A stretch of 11,005 bases of DNA, from the NCBI GenBank assembly GCA_900550705.1, contig URTG01000044.1:1-11005 (forward strand), read 5' to 3'. Made by a program: the position numbers and the translations under genes. This DNA is from an uncultured Eubacteriales bacterium (GTDB taxonomy: Bacteria > Bacillota > Clostridia > Oscillospirales > Oscillospiraceae). Numbering within the stretch: position 1 is the first letter of the stretch; every line of letters starts with the position of its first letter. This document shows positions 1 to 7,029 of this stretch, in pieces. Below the pieces are notes generated by a model, which was not told where the DNA came from, did no database searches, and saw nothing but the letters and a program-made list of their open reading frames with translations.

Positions 1-39
1 GGGAAGGTGGACCGCGAAGCGGGCCGGATGAGGGGGACC
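1..39. repeat. Partial GC-rich palindromic intergenic repeat at the window edge
   Basis: A short hairpin core is visible at 9-25: GG, CCGC, a GAA loop, GCGG and CC, with one A/G mismatch. It is flanked by a GGGAAGGTGG arm on the left and a CCGGATGAGGGGG arm on the right. This layout resembles short palindromic repeats scattered between genes in Oscillospiraceae genomes. That resemblance is from memory and was not searched. The element is probably cut by the window edge. It lies just downstream of the minus-strand sstT gene, so it could also act as a 3' stem-loop, but no T tract follows in either direction. Confidence 0.45.
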
Positions 40-79
40 AAAGGGTTGTGAGCTCCTACGACCCGGCCTTACGGTCATT

Positions 80-1285
80 TTACGCCTTATTCTTCCGCCG
101 GTAGTAATACTCCGCGGCGGCGGTGAACAGCACGTCGGAGGAGGAGTTCAGCGCGGTCTCGCAGGAGTCCTGGATGACGCCGATGATGAAGCCGATGCCC
201 ACCACCTGCATGGCCACGTCGCTGGCGATGCCGAACATGCTGCACGCCAGGGGGATCAGCAGCAGGGAGCCGCCGGCCACGCCGGACGCGCCGCAGGCGG
301 AGATGGCGGACACCAGGCTCAGCAGCAGGGCGGTGGGGTAGTCCACGGCGATGCCCAGGGTGTTGGCGGCGGCCAGCGTCAGAATGGCGATGGTGATGGC
401 AGCGCCGGCCATATTGATGGTGGCGCCCAGGGGGATGGAGACGGAATACTTCTCCTTATCCAGGCCCAGCTCCTCGCACAGGCTCATGTTCACAGGGATG
501 TTGGCGGCGGAGCTGCGGGTGAAGAAGGCCATCACGCCGCTGATCTTCAGGCACTTGAACACCAGGGGATAGGGGTTTTCCCGGGTGCAGAAGAACACGA
601 TGATGGGATTCAGGATCAGAGCCACGAAGAACATACAGCCCACCAGCACCAGAATCACATGGAGGTAAGAGGCGAAGCCCTCCAGACCCACGGTGGAGGC
701 GGTGCTGAACACCAGGCCCATAATGCCGAAGGGGGCCATATTGATGACCCAGCGGATGCTGACGGACAGGGCGTCGGCAATGTCAGACAGGAGGGCACGG
801 GTGGTGTCGCTGGCGGCGCGCATGGCCAGACCGAAGATCACGGCCCAGGTGAGCACGCCCACATAGTTGGCCTCCATCATAGACGTCAGCGGATTGCTGA
901 CGGCGTTGAGCAGCAGGGTGCTCATGACCTCCCAGATGCCGCCGGGGGCGGCGGCCTCAGCCCCCTCGGCCAGGACCAGGGTGGAGGGGAACAGGAAGCT
1001 GGCGGTCACGGCGCACAGGCCGGCGGCAAAGGTGCCCAGCAGGTACAGGAGCACGACCATGCCCATGTTGCTTTTCTGCCCCTGCTTGTGGTGGGCCAGG
1101 GCGTTGACCACCAGGGCGAAGACCAGCAGGGGGGCCAGGGCCTTCAGCGCGCCGACAAACAGGCTGCCCAGCAGGGTAAGGGCGGTGAAGCCCGGGCAGG
1201 CCAGGCCGAGGACAATACCCACGACCAGACCCATAAGGATTCGCTTGACCAGACTGATCTGGTTCCATGCACGGATAACTTTCAA
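80..1285 (-). CDS. sstT: Serine/threonine:Na+ symporter SstT (dicarboxylate/amino acid:cation symporter family)
   Basis: Inner-membrane secondary transporter that takes up L-serine and L-threonine with Na+. The 401-residue protein is close to the usual 400-415. Visible family marks are the N-terminal WNQISLVKRI leader into the first helix, the hairpin-1 segment FFTRSSAANIPVNM (residues 255-267), the helix-7 motif GATINMAGAA (287-296), and the helix-8 motif from VIQDSCETALN to SSSDVLFTA (370-389). Many hydrophobic segments run along its length. I chose the TTG start at 1285: an AAGGAAG ribosome binding site lies 6 bases upstream at 1292-1298, and the homologous region begins exactly there. An upstream in-frame ATG at 1474 would add 63 polar, non-conserved residues. 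The gene is monocistronic here and divergent from the barstar gene. The transporter family is secure; the serine/threonine preference follows from SstT similarity. Confidence 0.93.
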   Translation of the reverse strand: MKVIRAWNQISLVKRILMGLVVGIVLGLACPGFTALTLLGSLFVGALKALAPLLVFALVVNALAHHKQGQKSNMGMVVLLYLLGTFAAGLCAVTASFLFPSTLVLAEGAEAAAPGGIWEVMSTLLLNAVSNPLTSMMEANYVGVLTWAVIFGLAMRAASDTTRALLSDIADALSVSIRWVINMAPFGIMGLVFSTASTVGLEGFASYLHVILVLVGCMFFVALILNPIIVFFCTRENPYPLVFKCLKISGVMAFFTRSSAANIPVNMSLCEELGLDKEKYSVSIPLGATINMAGAAITIAILTLAAANTLGIAVDYPTALLLSLVSAISACGASGVAGGSLLLIPLACSMFGIASDVAMQVVGIGFIIGVIQDSCETALNSSSDVLFTAAAEYYYRRKNKA

Positions 1286-1402
1286 AATAATCTTCCTTTC
1301 TCTCTTTCTTCCCTCCGTTCCGGCACCTTCCTCACGCCGGGGACAGGAAAGGAGCGGGCCGAATGTGGAACACACATCGGTCCGCCCCATTACACAGTAT
1401 CT

Positions 1403-1408
1403 ATTATA
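1403..1408 (-). promoter_or_regulatory. Putative -10 element for sstT
   Basis: A perfect TATAAT reads on the minus strand at 1408-1403. It would give a leader of roughly 110 bases before the TTG start. No good -35 hexamer sits at 16-18 bases, so the promoter is tentative. Confidence 0.35.
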
Positions 1409-1493
1409 AACACTTTTGTCTCTCTTGGGAAGACTTTTTTGCAAATCTCTTGAAAAATTTTTAGTTAGGTCCACCCGTTCCGAAAGGAATCGC

Positions 1494-1527
1494 TATACAG
1501 AAGCGCAAACATCGGATATGATATCCG
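1494..1527 (+). promoter_or_regulatory. Putative promoter of the barstar gene with overlapping palindrome
   Basis: TATACA at 1494-1499 (4 of 6 to the -35 consensus) is separated by 17 bases from TATGAT at 1517-1522 (5 of 6 to the -10). The -10 sits inside a perfect inverted repeat, CGGATAT-G-ATATCCG, at 1513-1527. A dimeric repressor bound there would block RNA polymerase, so this looks like an operator. No regulator can be assigned. The GTG start is about 34 bases downstream. Confidence 0.4.
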
Positions 1528-1560
1528 TAGGACGATACAGAGCGGATAGGGGGCAGCGGA

Positions 1561-1836
1561 GTGGACCGAGAAATTGTGCTGGATTTTACCGAAGTCCGCT
1601 CCCTCTGGGAGCTGCATGAACATTTGAAAGAGGTGTTTCACCTGCCGGACTATTATGGTCGCAACATGGACGCGCTGTGGGACTGCCTCTATTGCGCCTT
1701 TGCAGCTCCCACCACCATCGTGTTGAAAAATATAGACCGGCTTCCGGCGGAAATGAAGGAAGCCGGGGATATTCTGCGGGCCCTGTTTGGGGAGCTGGAG
1801 AGGCGGGACGAGAACGTTACCATCAAAGAAGAATGA
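1561..1836 (+). CDS. Barstar-family protein (ribonuclease inhibitor fold)
   Basis: A 91-residue protein, the size of Bacillus barstar (about 90), which binds and blocks the secreted ribonuclease barnase in the cytoplasm. The core block LPDYYGRNMDALWDCL (residues 28-43) is nearly identical to the barstar signature. D37, W40 and D41 match barstar D35, W38 and D39, which lie on the barnase-binding face. The helix-1 region (ELHEHLKEVFH) and the C-terminal NVTI strand also fit. The start is GTG, preceded by an AGGGGG ribosome binding site with 7 bases of spacing. No barnase-like or other toxin gene is in the window: the neighbours are a divergent transporter and a convergent glycogen operon. Many barstar-family proteins are solitary, so binding to a ribonuclease is plausible but not shown. 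Confidence 0.88.
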   Translation: MDREIVLDFTEVRSLWELHEHLKEVFHLPDYYGRNMDALWDCLYCAFAAPTTIVLKNIDRLPAEMKEAGDILRALFGELERRDENVTIKEE

Positions 1837-1841
1837 AACAC

Positions 1842-1882
1842 CGGGAGGCTCCGAACCGTTTGGCGGAGCCTCCCGATTTTTT
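1842..1882 (+). terminator. Rho-independent terminator after the barstar gene
   Basis: A perfect 12-bp stem (1842-1853 with 1864-1875), a 10-base loop and a run of six T (1877-1882) begin 6 bases after the barstar stop. The minus-strand glgP gene ends at 1896, so the same stem may also serve that side. The T tract in that direction is weak. Confidence 0.9.
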
Positions 1883-1895
1883 ATGGCTTGTGTTG

Positions 1896-4160
1896 TCAGC
1901 TCAGGTGCCAGATCTCCTCATTATACTGCCGGATGGTCCGGTCGGAGGAGAAATAGCCGGACTTGGCGATGTTCACCAGCATTTTCCGTGCCCAGGCCAG
2001 GCGGTCCTCGTAGTCGGCCAGGGCCTGCTTCTTGGCGGCGATATAGTCCTCCACGTCCAGCAGGGTCATAAACCAGTCCTTGGTCTTCAAATCGGACCAC
2101 AGGGCAGACAGGCGGGCAGGGTCCCCCAGGGTGAGGAGCTGGGGGGAGACGAGAAAGTCCACCAGCCGCTCCACCGCCGGGCGGTGGTAGTGGTCCCGGG
2201 CGGAGTAGGTCCTCTGGGCGTAGTAGGCGATGACCTGGTCGCTGGACGCGCCGAAGGTGTAGATGTTTTCCGGCCCCACCAGCTGGGCGATCTCTACGTT
2301 GGCCCCGTCCATGGTGCCCAGGGTGACTGCGCCGTTGGCCATCAGCTTCATGTTCCCGGTGCCGCTGGCCTCCTTGGACGCCAGGGAGATCTGCTCCGAC
2401 AGGTCGCAGGCGGGGATGAGGACCTCGGCCCAGGAGACGTTGTAGTTCTCCACCATAGCCACCCGCAGCCAGGGGCGGACCTGGGGGTCGGCCTCGATGA
2501 GGGCCTGGAGGGTGAGGATCAGGTGGATGATGTCCTTGGCCATCACATAGGCCGGGGCGGCCTTGCCGCCGAACAGCACGGTGATGGGCCGGGCGGGCAG
2601 ACGGCCCGCCTTGATCTCCAGATACTGATCAATGACATACAGGGCGTTCATCTGCTGGCGCTTATACTCGTGGAAGCGCTTGATCTGCACATCGAAGATG
2701 GAGCGGGAGTCCAGCTCCAACCCCTGGGCCGACCAGAGCAGGCGGCACAGGCGGTCCTTGTTCTCCTGCTTCACCTCTAACAGGCGGCGGAGCACCGTTT
2801 CGTCCTCCGCCAGGGGGAGGAGGCGCTCCAGCTCCATGGGGTCCCTCCGCCAGCCCTTGCCGATGAGCTCATCCAGCAGGGCGGACAGGGCGGGGTCGCA
2901 GCTCTCCAGCCAGCGGCGGAGGGTGACGCCGTTGGTCTTGTTGTTGAATCTCTGGGGGTAGAGCTGGTAGAAGGGCTTCAGCTCCGACTGCTCCAGAATG
3001 GAGGTGTGCAGGGCGGCCACGCCGTTGACGGAGAAGCCGTAGTGGATGTCCAGATGGGCCATGTGGACCCGGTTTTCCCGGTCCACAATGGCCACGGCGG
3101 GGTCCGGGTGAACGGCCTTTGCCCGGCGGTCCAGCTCCAGCAGGATGGGCACCAGCTGGGGGGCCACCTTCTGGATGTAGGCCAGGGGCCAGGTCTCCAG
3201 GGCCTCGGCCAGAATGGTGTGGTTGGTGTAGGCACAGGTGCGGGTCACCTGGTCGATGGCCACATTCACCGGCACGCCCCGCTCCATCAGCAGCCGGATG
3301 AGCTCGGGGATGACCATGGAGGGGTGGGTGTCGTTAATCTGCACCACCGCGTGCTCGGCCAGCGCGGTGAGGGGACAGCCCCGCTCCTCCAGCTCCTGGA
3401 GCATGAGCTGGGCCCCGGCGGACACCAGGAAATACTGCTGATACACCCGCAGCAGACGGCCCTCCTCATCGCTGTCGTCGGGGTAGAGGAAGGAGGTGAG
3501 AACGTGGGGGATGTCCTTCCGGTCGAAGCGGATGCCCACCCAGGGCTGGGGGGCCGGCTCCTCCACGTCGAACAGGTGCAGACGGCTGGCGGTGGTCCGG
3601 CCCGCGCCGGGGATGGGCAGGTCATAGAGCACCGCGTTGACCGAAAAGCCGCCGAAGGGGACGGAGAAGGTCTTCCCCGTGGGGATGAGCCAGCTGTCCG
3701 CCTCCAGCCAGGGGTCAGGCTCCTCCACCTGCTTGCAGTGGGCAAGGTGCTGGCGGAACAGGCCGTAGTGGTAGTTCAGCCCCACCCCGTCGCCGGGCAG
3801 ACCCAGGGCGGCGATGGAGTCCAGAAAGCAGGCCGCCAGACGGCCCAGGCCGCCGTTGCCCAGAGAGGGCTCCGGCTCGGTGGAGGCGATGACGCTCAGG
3901 TCCCGGCCCAGGTCGGCCATCAGGGCCTGCACCCGGTCGTAAAGTCCCAGCGCCAGCAGCTGATTGGTCAGCAGCCGCCCCACCAGGAACTCGGCGGAGA
4001 AGTAATAGAGCTTCCGCGCTCCCTGGGGCGCGGGGCGGTCCTGGGCCATGCGCCGGGTGAGGAGGAGCAGGGCCTCGTAGAGCTGGTGGTCGTCGCACTG
4101 GTCGGGGGACCGGCGGAACCGCTCCTGGGTGAGTTGAAACAGCTTTTCCTTTAATTCCAT
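1896..4160 (-). CDS. glgP: Glycogen/maltodextrin phosphorylase (GT35, PLP-dependent)
   Basis: Cytoplasmic enzyme that phosphorolyses alpha-1,4-glucan ends to glucose-1-phosphate. The 754-residue protein is of the shorter clostridial type (many family members have about 800). Visible marks are LYYFSAEFLVGR (51-62), EPSLGNGGLGRLAACFLDS (97-115), the INDTHP segment (275-280), RFNNKTNGVT (404-413), the KRFHEYKRQ segment (494-502), and the pyridoxal-phosphate site EASGTGNMK (597-605) with lysine 605 as the expected Schiff-base residue. All conserved blocks are present with no break. The ATG at 4160 has AAAGGAG at 4171-4177, 10 bases upstream and inside malQ. The gene overlaps malQ by 10 bases, which suggests translational coupling. 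It is the last gene of the regulator-malQ-glgP unit, which favours a role in maltodextrin or glycogen breakdown. Natural substrate (glycogen or maltodextrin) cannot be told from the sequence. Confidence 0.95.
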   Translation of the reverse strand: MELKEKLFQLTQERFRRSPDQCDDHQLYEALLLLTRRMAQDRPAPQGARKLYYFSAEFLVGRLLTNQLLALGLYDRVQALMADLGRDLSVIASTEPEPSLGNGGLGRLAACFLDSIAALGLPGDGVGLNYHYGLFRQHLAHCKQVEEPDPWLEADSWLIPTGKTFSVPFGGFSVNAVLYDLPIPGAGRTTASRLHLFDVEEPAPQPWVGIRFDRKDIPHVLTSFLYPDDSDEEGRLLRVYQQYFLVSAGAQLMLQELEERGCPLTALAEHAVVQINDTHPSMVIPELIRLLMERGVPVNVAIDQVTRTCAYTNHTILAEALETWPLAYIQKVAPQLVPILLELDRRAKAVHPDPAVAIVDRENRVHMAHLDIHYGFSVNGVAALHTSILEQSELKPFYQLYPQRFNNKTNGVTLRRWLESCDPALSALLDELIGKGWRRDPMELERLLPLAEDETVLRRLLEVKQENKDRLCRLLWSAQGLELDSRSIFDVQIKRFHEYKRQQMNALYVIDQYLEIKAGRLPARPITVLFGGKAAPAYVMAKDIIHLILTLQALIEADPQVRPWLRVAMVENYNVSWAEVLIPACDLSEQISLASKEASGTGNMKLMANGAVTLGTMDGANVEIAQLVGPENIYTFGASSDQVIAYYAQRTYSARDHYHRPAVERLVDFLVSPQLLTLGDPARLSALWSDLKTKDWFMTLLDVEDYIAAKKQALADYEDRLAWARKMLVNIAKSGYFSSDRTIRQYNEEIWHLS

Positions 4161-5698
4161 CGAGAAGGTTCTCCTTTCGATTCACATTCCGATTCGGGTT
4201 CGCAGGGGCGGTTCTGCTCCGGCAGCCGCTGGAAGGTCTGCATGGTGCGGCGCAGCTTTTGGGCCAGCGCCGGGGTGCAGACCCCAGGCAGCATCCGCCA
4301 CTGCCAATTATTCCCCAGGGTGGAGGGGGTATTCATCCGGGCCTCGCTGCCCAGACCCAGAATGTCCTGCATCTGCATCACGGCCAGGTCCGCCGGAGAG
4401 GCCCAGCCCCCCCGCATCACGCCCCAGTGGTAGCCCTCTCGTTTGGACAGACGGAGGTAGTCCCGGGCAAAGGCCGCCGTCTTTCGGGGGATGGTGGCCA
4501 TCCAGCCCTGGATGGTGTCGTTGTCGTGGGTTCCGGCGTAGACCACGCAGCGGCGGTCGTAGCAGTGGGGGAGATAGTCGCTGCCGCTCTGCCGGTCGTC
4601 AAAGGCGAATTCCAGAATTTTCATGCCGGGGTAGCCCGTCTCCTGCCGCAGGGCGTGGACGGAGGGGGTGAGAAAGCCCAGGTCCTCGGCGATGATGTCC
4701 CGGGGACCCAGGGCGGCGTTCACCGCCCGGAAGAACGCCGCCCCCGGGCCGGGCCGCCAGCGGCCGTTCCGGGCGGTCTTCTCCCCGTAGGGGATGGCGT
4801 AATAGGCATCGAAGCCCCGGAAGTGGTCGATTCGCAGGGTGTCATACAGCCGGAACTGGGCGGCGATGCGGGCCAGCCACCAGCGGTAGCCGTCCTGGGC
4901 CATCCGGTCCCAGCGGAACAGGGGGTTGCCCCAGAGCTGGCCGTCCTCGCAGAAGGCGTCCGGCGGCACACCGGCCACCTGGGTGGGTCGGCCGTTCTCG
5001 TCCAGCTGGAACTGGTCCGGGGCGGCCCACACGTCGGCGCTGTCCCCGGCCACATAGATGGGCAGGTCGCCGATGAGGATAATCCCCTTGGCGTTGGCAT
5101 AGTCCTTCATAGCCCGGAACTGGCGGAAAAAGAGGAATTGGACCCCCTGCCAGAAGGCCACGTCCTCCCCCAGCCGCTTCCGCGCCGCGGCCAGGGCGGC
5201 GGGCCGTCGCAGCCGCAGGGGCCGGGGCCACTGGAACCAGGACTTGCCGCCCCGCTCGTCCTTCAGCGCCATAAACAGGGCGTAGTCGTCCAGCCAATGG
5301 GCCTCCCGGGTGCAGAAGTCCCGGAATTCCGCACTGGGCCGGGCCAGCAGGCGGCGGCAGGCCACCCGGAGCACCGGGTAGCGCGTTTGATACAGCAGGG
5401 CGTAGTCCACCGCGGCGGGGTCCGCGCCCCAGTCCAGGGACCGGTACTCCTCCGGCTTCAGCAGGCCCTCCTGGGCCAACACGTCCAGGTCGATGAAGTA
5501 GGGGCTGCCCGCATAGGAGGAGAAGGACTGATAGGGGGAATCCCCATACCCCGTGGGTCCCACGGGGAGAAGCTGCCAGCAGGACTGGCCCGCCGCCGCC
5601 AGAAAGTCGATAAACGCCCGGGCGGCGGCCCCCATGGCGCCCACCCCGTAGGGGGAGGGGAGTGAGGACAGGGGGAGCAAAATTCCGGCGCGTCTCAT
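4151..5698 (-). CDS. malQ: 4-alpha-glucanotransferase (amylomaltase, GH77)
   Basis: Cytoplasmic disproportionating enzyme that moves alpha-1,4-glucan segments between maltodextrins, giving longer chains for the phosphorylase plus glucose. It has 515 residues (family about 500). The N-terminal block RRAGILLPLSSLPSPYGVG (2-20) and GDSPYQSFSSYAGSPY (52-67) are typical. The expected nucleophile D291 lies in LRIDHFRGFD, the acid/base E338 in IIAEDLG, and the third carboxylate D392 in AGTHDND. The last 17 or so residues are a polar, Glu/Ser-rich tail that extends into the glgP start region, probably kept for coupling rather than catalysis. The ATG at 5698 overlaps the regulator's stop as ATGA. An AGGGAGG site lies at 5708-5714, 9 bases upstream. 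Confidence 0.95.
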   Translation of the reverse strand: MRRAGILLPLSSLPSPYGVGAMGAAARAFIDFLAAAGQSCWQLLPVGPTGYGDSPYQSFSSYAGSPYFIDLDVLAQEGLLKPEEYRSLDWGADPAAVDYALLYQTRYPVLRVACRRLLARPSAEFRDFCTREAHWLDDYALFMALKDERGGKSWFQWPRPLRLRRPAALAAARKRLGEDVAFWQGVQFLFFRQFRAMKDYANAKGIILIGDLPIYVAGDSADVWAAPDQFQLDENGRPTQVAGVPPDAFCEDGQLWGNPLFRWDRMAQDGYRWWLARIAAQFRLYDTLRIDHFRGFDAYYAIPYGEKTARNGRWRPGPGAAFFRAVNAALGPRDIIAEDLGFLTPSVHALRQETGYPGMKILEFAFDDRQSGSDYLPHCYDRRCVVYAGTHDNDTIQGWMATIPRKTAAFARDYLRLSKREGYHWGVMRGGWASPADLAVMQMQDILGLGSEARMNTPSTLGNNWQWRMLPGVCTPALAQKLRRTMQTFQRLPEQNRPCEPESECESKGEPSRWN

Positions 5699-6729
5699 GG
5701 GGCGTCGCCTCCCTTCTGGTCAGAATGTCCGGCGGGGGGTGCGGTGCTCTCCCCCGGCAGCAGGTGAAAGGGCACGGTCTCGTGCCGGGCGGTCCCGGTG
5801 CGGATGCCGTCCAGCAGGGCGCGGACCCCGTCCCCCGCCAGCTGCTGCACGTCCTGGCTGATGGTGGTCAGCCGGGGCAGGGAGTAGCGAGCCATAGGGA
5901 TGCCGTCGAAGCCCATGACAGACAGGTCCCGGGGGACCTGAAGCCCCCGGTCGGCCAGGGCACGGATGGCCCCCAGGGCCATCACATCGCTCATGGCGAA
6001 CAGGGCGGTAAGCTCCGGGGCGCGGTCCAGCAGGGCGACGGCGGCCCGGTAGCCGTCCCCCATAGCGTAGCGGCAGGTCTCATACTGCCGCGCCCGGTCA
6101 AAGGGCAGCCCGTGGCGGGCAAAGCCGTCCTCACACCCCGCCAGCCGCAGGGCGCTGATGCCGCCCCCGGCGGGGCCGCCCAGAATGCCAATCTGCCGGT
6201 GCCCCAGCTCCGCCAGGTGGTCGATGGCCTGGGCGGCGGCGGCCCGGTCGTCTATGCTCAGAGAGGACAGCCGGGGGTGGTCCAGTCCCCGGGCGGAGGC
6301 GGTGAGCAGCACGGCGGGCACCGTCACCCGGCGGGCACCGGCCCGGAAGCGGGCCAGGTCGCCCCCCAGAAAGAAGATGCCCAGGGGCTTCTGCTCCTGA
6401 CACAGGCGGGCGGCGTAGGCCGTTTCGTCCTCCTCCCCGTCCAGATAGTGAACGGCGGAGTGCAGGCCCTCGGTATGCAATAAAAATTGCAGCTGCTCGG
6501 CCAGGGGGGGATAGAGCATATTCTGGGGGCCGGTGAGCAGCAGGGCCACCCCGGCGCTGGCCTGCTGCTTCAGCCGCTTGGCGTTGCGGTTGAGCTGAAA
6601 GTCCTGCTCCTTCACCACCGCCAGCACCCGGGCGCGGGTGGCGTCGCTGACGTCGGAGTGGCCGTTGAGCACCCGGGAGACCGTTGCCGTTCCGCAGCCG
6701 GACAGCCGGGCGATGTCTTTGATGGTCAT
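5695..6729 (-). CDS. LacI/GalR-family transcriptional regulator of the malQ-glgP operon
   Basis: A 344-residue DNA-binding regulator. The N-terminal helix-turn-helix (MTIKDIARLSGCGTATVSRV, residues 1-20) is followed by the hinge helix NRNAKRLKQQ (47-56), where L53 matches the leucine that pries open the central CpG of LacI-family operators. The recognition pair T14-A15 fits an AAACGTTT-type core, which is present upstream. Residues 57-340 form the periplasmic-binding-protein-like sensor domain with the usual LxxLGHRxIG segment (LAELGHRQIGIL), FAMSDVMALGAIRAL and GFDGIPMARYSLPRLTTISQD. The ATG at 6729 has AGGAGG at 6741-6736 with 6 bases of spacing. An in-frame extension to 6894 would run through the promoter and operator and is rejected. 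Context predicts response to maltose, maltodextrin or a phosphorylated glucose signal. The effector cannot be read from sequence. Confidence 0.93.
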   Translation of the reverse strand: MTIKDIARLSGCGTATVSRVLNGHSDVSDATRARVLAVVKEQDFQLNRNAKRLKQQASAGVALLLTGPQNMLYPPLAEQLQFLLHTEGLHSAVHYLDGEEDETAYAARLCQEQKPLGIFFLGGDLARFRAGARRVTVPAVLLTASARGLDHPRLSSLSIDDRAAAAQAIDHLAELGHRQIGILGGPAGGGISALRLAGCEDGFARHGLPFDRARQYETCRYAMGDGYRAAVALLDRAPELTALFAMSDVMALGAIRALADRGLQVPRDLSVMGFDGIPMARYSLPRLTTISQDVQQLAGDGVRALLDGIRTGTARHETVPFHLLPGESTAPPAGHSDQKGGDAP

Positions 6730-6731
6730 GG

Positions 6732-6776
6732 GATTCCTCCTGGGCTGAGGAATCGGGGGTGCACCCCCGGTTCCCC
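6732..6776 (-). promoter_or_regulatory. Switch-like leader of the regulator mRNA (Shine-Dalgarno-sequestering hairpin and alternative)
   Basis: On the minus-strand transcript, GAUUCCUC and GAGGAAUC (6754-6747 and 6739-6732) form a perfect 8-bp stem with a 7-base loop. The second arm contains most of the AGGAGG ribosome binding site two bases before the AUG. An alternative fold pairs GGGGAA (6776-6771) with UUCCUC (6752-6747) around a GGGGG-UGCA-CCCCC inner stem within the palindrome at 6754-6769. That fold captures the anti-ribosome-binding-site arm and would expose the start. The two folds cannot coexist. The ligand or signal, if any, is unknown, and no known riboswitch class is recognised. 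Confidence 0.45.
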
Positions 6777-6781
6777 GGATT

Positions 6782-6793
6782 GGAAACGTTTCC
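6782..6793. promoter_or_regulatory. Probable LacI-family operator
   Basis: GGAAACGTTTCC is a perfect 12-bp palindrome with the central CG typical of LacI-family operators. It lies 12 bases downstream of the TATAAT at 6811-6806, so a bound repressor would sit on the early transcribed region of the regulator-malQ-glgP operon. It also partly fits the CcpA cre pattern (TGnnAnCG), so a global catabolite regulator could use it. No second copy was found in the window. Confidence 0.7.
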
Positions 6794-6805
6794 GAATCAA
6801 TACCC

Positions 6806-6837
6806 ATTATATTACCGAGGTGGAGGGAACTATGCAA
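6806..6837 (-). promoter_or_regulatory. Promoter of the regulator-malQ-glgP operon
   Basis: TTGCAT (6837-6832) reads on the minus strand ahead of TAATATAAT. With TAATAT as the -10 the spacer is 17 bases; with the better TATAAT (6811-6806) it is 20. Transcription would start near 6799, giving a leader of about 70 bases that contains the operator and the hairpins. Confidence 0.55.
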
Positions 6838-6949
6838 GACCCTTCCCCGTTTCAGCGGAAAACTTCGGCGAGCTGCCACAAAATAAAGGTTCAAATTTGT
6901 GCAGTTTTATGGAATCAGGGGGGTATCAGGCCGGGTGACAGATTTTTTG

Positions 6950-6978
6950 TTGTCATTTTTCGGACAATCCGCTATAAT
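6950..6978 (+). promoter_or_regulatory. Strong sigma-A-type promoter for the kinase-carboxypeptidase pair
   Basis: TTGTCA at 6950-6955, a 17-base spacer, and TATAAT at 6973-6978. The expected start is near 6985, giving a leader of about 45 bases before the ATG at 7030. Confidence 0.8.
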
Positions 6979-7029
6979 ATAAGGAATCAGACGAAACGGC
7001 CGCGTCTGCGGCCATGAAGGAGGCCCGCT

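Noticed and set aside
1286..1400. T-box or other known riboswitch in the sstT leader
   Set aside because: No T-box sequence, specifier loop or other known riboswitch core could be recognised; only a weak 6-bp stem is visible.
1286..1474. N-terminal extension of SstT to the ATG at 1474
   Set aside because: The extra 63 residues are polar and non-conserved, cover the likely promoter, and lack a good ribosome binding site. The TTG at 1285 has one and begins at the family start.
4259..5665. Long plus-strand open frame opposite malQ, and similar ones opposite glgP, sstT and the carboxypeptidase gene
   Set aside because: These are antisense shadows of GC-rich genes, with Gly/Val/Gln/His-rich low-complexity translations and no family resemblance. 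The opposite strand carries intact conserved enzymes.
6730..6894. N-terminal extension of the LacI-type regulator
   Set aside because: The helix-turn-helix begins at the ATG at 6729, which has a strong AGGAGG. The extension spans promoter and operator.
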